This document shows, piece after piece, positions 32,401 through 32,809 of a DNA stretch of 32,809 nucleotides (position 1 is the first letter of the stretch; each line of letters begins with the position of its first letter). Made by a program: the position numbers and the translations under genes. The notes beneath the pieces are model-generated. The model did not search any database, was not told the DNA's origin, and worked only from the letters and a program-made list of their open reading frames with translations. Origin of the DNA: an uncultured Cardiobacterium sp. (GTDB lineage Bacteria; Pseudomonadota; Gammaproteobacteria; Cardiobacteriales; Cardiobacteriaceae); contig NZ_CALIZP010000074.1 in assembly GCF_938028825.1 (NCBI RefSeq), positions 1 through 32,809 on the forward strand, in the 5' to 3' direction.

Positions 32401-32429
32401 ACTATACGTTTCTATTACGGCCTTGTAAA
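32401..32429 (-). promoter_or_regulatory. Promoter of the lipoprotein-toxin operon
   Basis: On the minus strand TTTACA (32424-32429), a 17-nt spacer and TATAGT (32401-32406) make a good sigma-70 promoter 74 bp before the lipoprotein ATG. The long AT-rich leader suggests room for regulation. Confidence 0.65.
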
Positions 32430-32548
32430 GTGTTTGTAGTGCTATTTTCGGCGCATTTGTGTCATGGCCGGGGGAGGGGTTTTTTGGGTATTGGCGTTTG
32501 TCATGCAAACGAATGCCCCTCTCCAAGTGGTGTTGTTCTTGTCCAGAA

Positions 32549-32622
32549 GGCAAAAAGCAGGCTTGCGCCTGTTCGCCGGACTGAAGCCACCCTACGCGCC
32601 CCGGTATTTATGCCGTTTGGCG
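32549..32622. repeat. Composite dispersed repeat, reverse copy
   Basis: The copy reads GGCAAAAAGCAGGCTTGCGC, CCACCCTACGCG and ends with the 24-bp motif (CCCCGGTATTTA then TGCCGTTTGGCG, 32599-32622). It is the reverse-oriented relative of the repeat at 26552. Confidence 0.75.
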
Positions 32623-32682
32623 GGGTTAAACGGTGAGACGGATTTTAATCTGCCGTCTATATTCCGCAATCGGGGTCATGAT

Positions 32683-32728
32683 GGGCCAAGGCCCACCCTA
32701 CACGCCCCGGTATTTACGCCGTTTGGCG
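32683..32728. repeat. Composite dispersed repeat, partial copy
   Basis: The copy reads GGGCCAAGGCCCACCCTACA then the 24-bp motif CCCCGGTATTTA and CGCCGTTTGGCG (32705-32728). Confidence 0.75.
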
Positions 32729-32809
32729 GGTTTTAATCCGCCGCTCTTCGTACACGACAAAAATTCATCGCCCGCCGAAGTAGTGGATATCAATGCTTCG
32801 TCAAGCGGC

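Larger units (their letters stand above)
32328..32809. other. Upstream region of the toxin locus with dispersed repeats
   Basis: The stretch contains the lipoprotein promoter (32401-32429) and two copies of the dispersed composite repeat (32549-32622 and 32683-32728). At the edge a minus-strand frame (PLDEALISTTSAGDEFLSCT) is open to the window end and runs into the repeat, stopping at 32698-32700; it could be the tail of another gene but is too short to judge. Confidence 0.6.

Overview
The window reads as about 33 kb of chromosome from a GC-rich gammaproteobacterium. The split recB/recD genes, tmcA, a DASS carrier, TbpB-like lipoproteins and a neisserial-style FrpC toxin locus would fit a host-associated member such as Cardiobacteriaceae. 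That placement is inference from gene content. The core genes are GC-rich. About 28.2-30.0 kb and 30.8-32.4 kb are strongly AT-rich.

Layout. At the left edge a frameshifted phage-type integrase (1-572, minus) lies against the 3' side of a tRNA-Gly(CCC) gene (703-776), the usual arrangement for an integrated element that continues left of the window. Next, all on the minus strand, come an RND efflux permease and its periplasmic adaptor, an unknown two-TM protein, a DASS/SLC13 carrier, a possible CYTH-like protein and a CYTH triphosphatase-type protein. A repeat-rich spacer (9.49-10.15 kb) leads into a CRISPR array of 37 repeats and 36 spacers (10150-12681) with no cas gene in the window. The likely leader (12682-13074) abuts the 3' end of recD. 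recB and recD overlap by ATGA; recC is not in the window. recD carries two long in-frame repeat insertions.

The plus-strand block at 19.4-26.5 kb holds a short tmcA, a TbpB-barrel-type lipoprotein, an unknown gene, a second TbpB-like lipoprotein that is frameshifted, terD, an AIM24/TIGR00266 gene, a decayed antitoxin/PIN-toxin pair and an APC-family basic amino acid permease. Intergenic repeats follow.

The most unusual part is 27.2-32.3 kb (minus). It is a mosaic, decayed toxin locus: promoter, lipoprotein, then a toxin body with an AT-rich N-terminal domain resembling lysozyme/SLT and a GC-rich FrpC-type self-processing module, an AT-rich alternative C-terminal tip, a membrane protein with two PH/YcxB-like domains (candidate immunity), a small ORF, and finally a detached GC-rich RTX tail. 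The conserved modules have genome-like GC and the variable ones are AT-rich, which fits a cassette-exchange polymorphic toxin. Every gene in it carries an inactivating or truncating change: nonsense codons, 1-nt insertions, a 4-bp duplication or a 13-bp duplication.

Family assignments come from reading motifs, not from searches.
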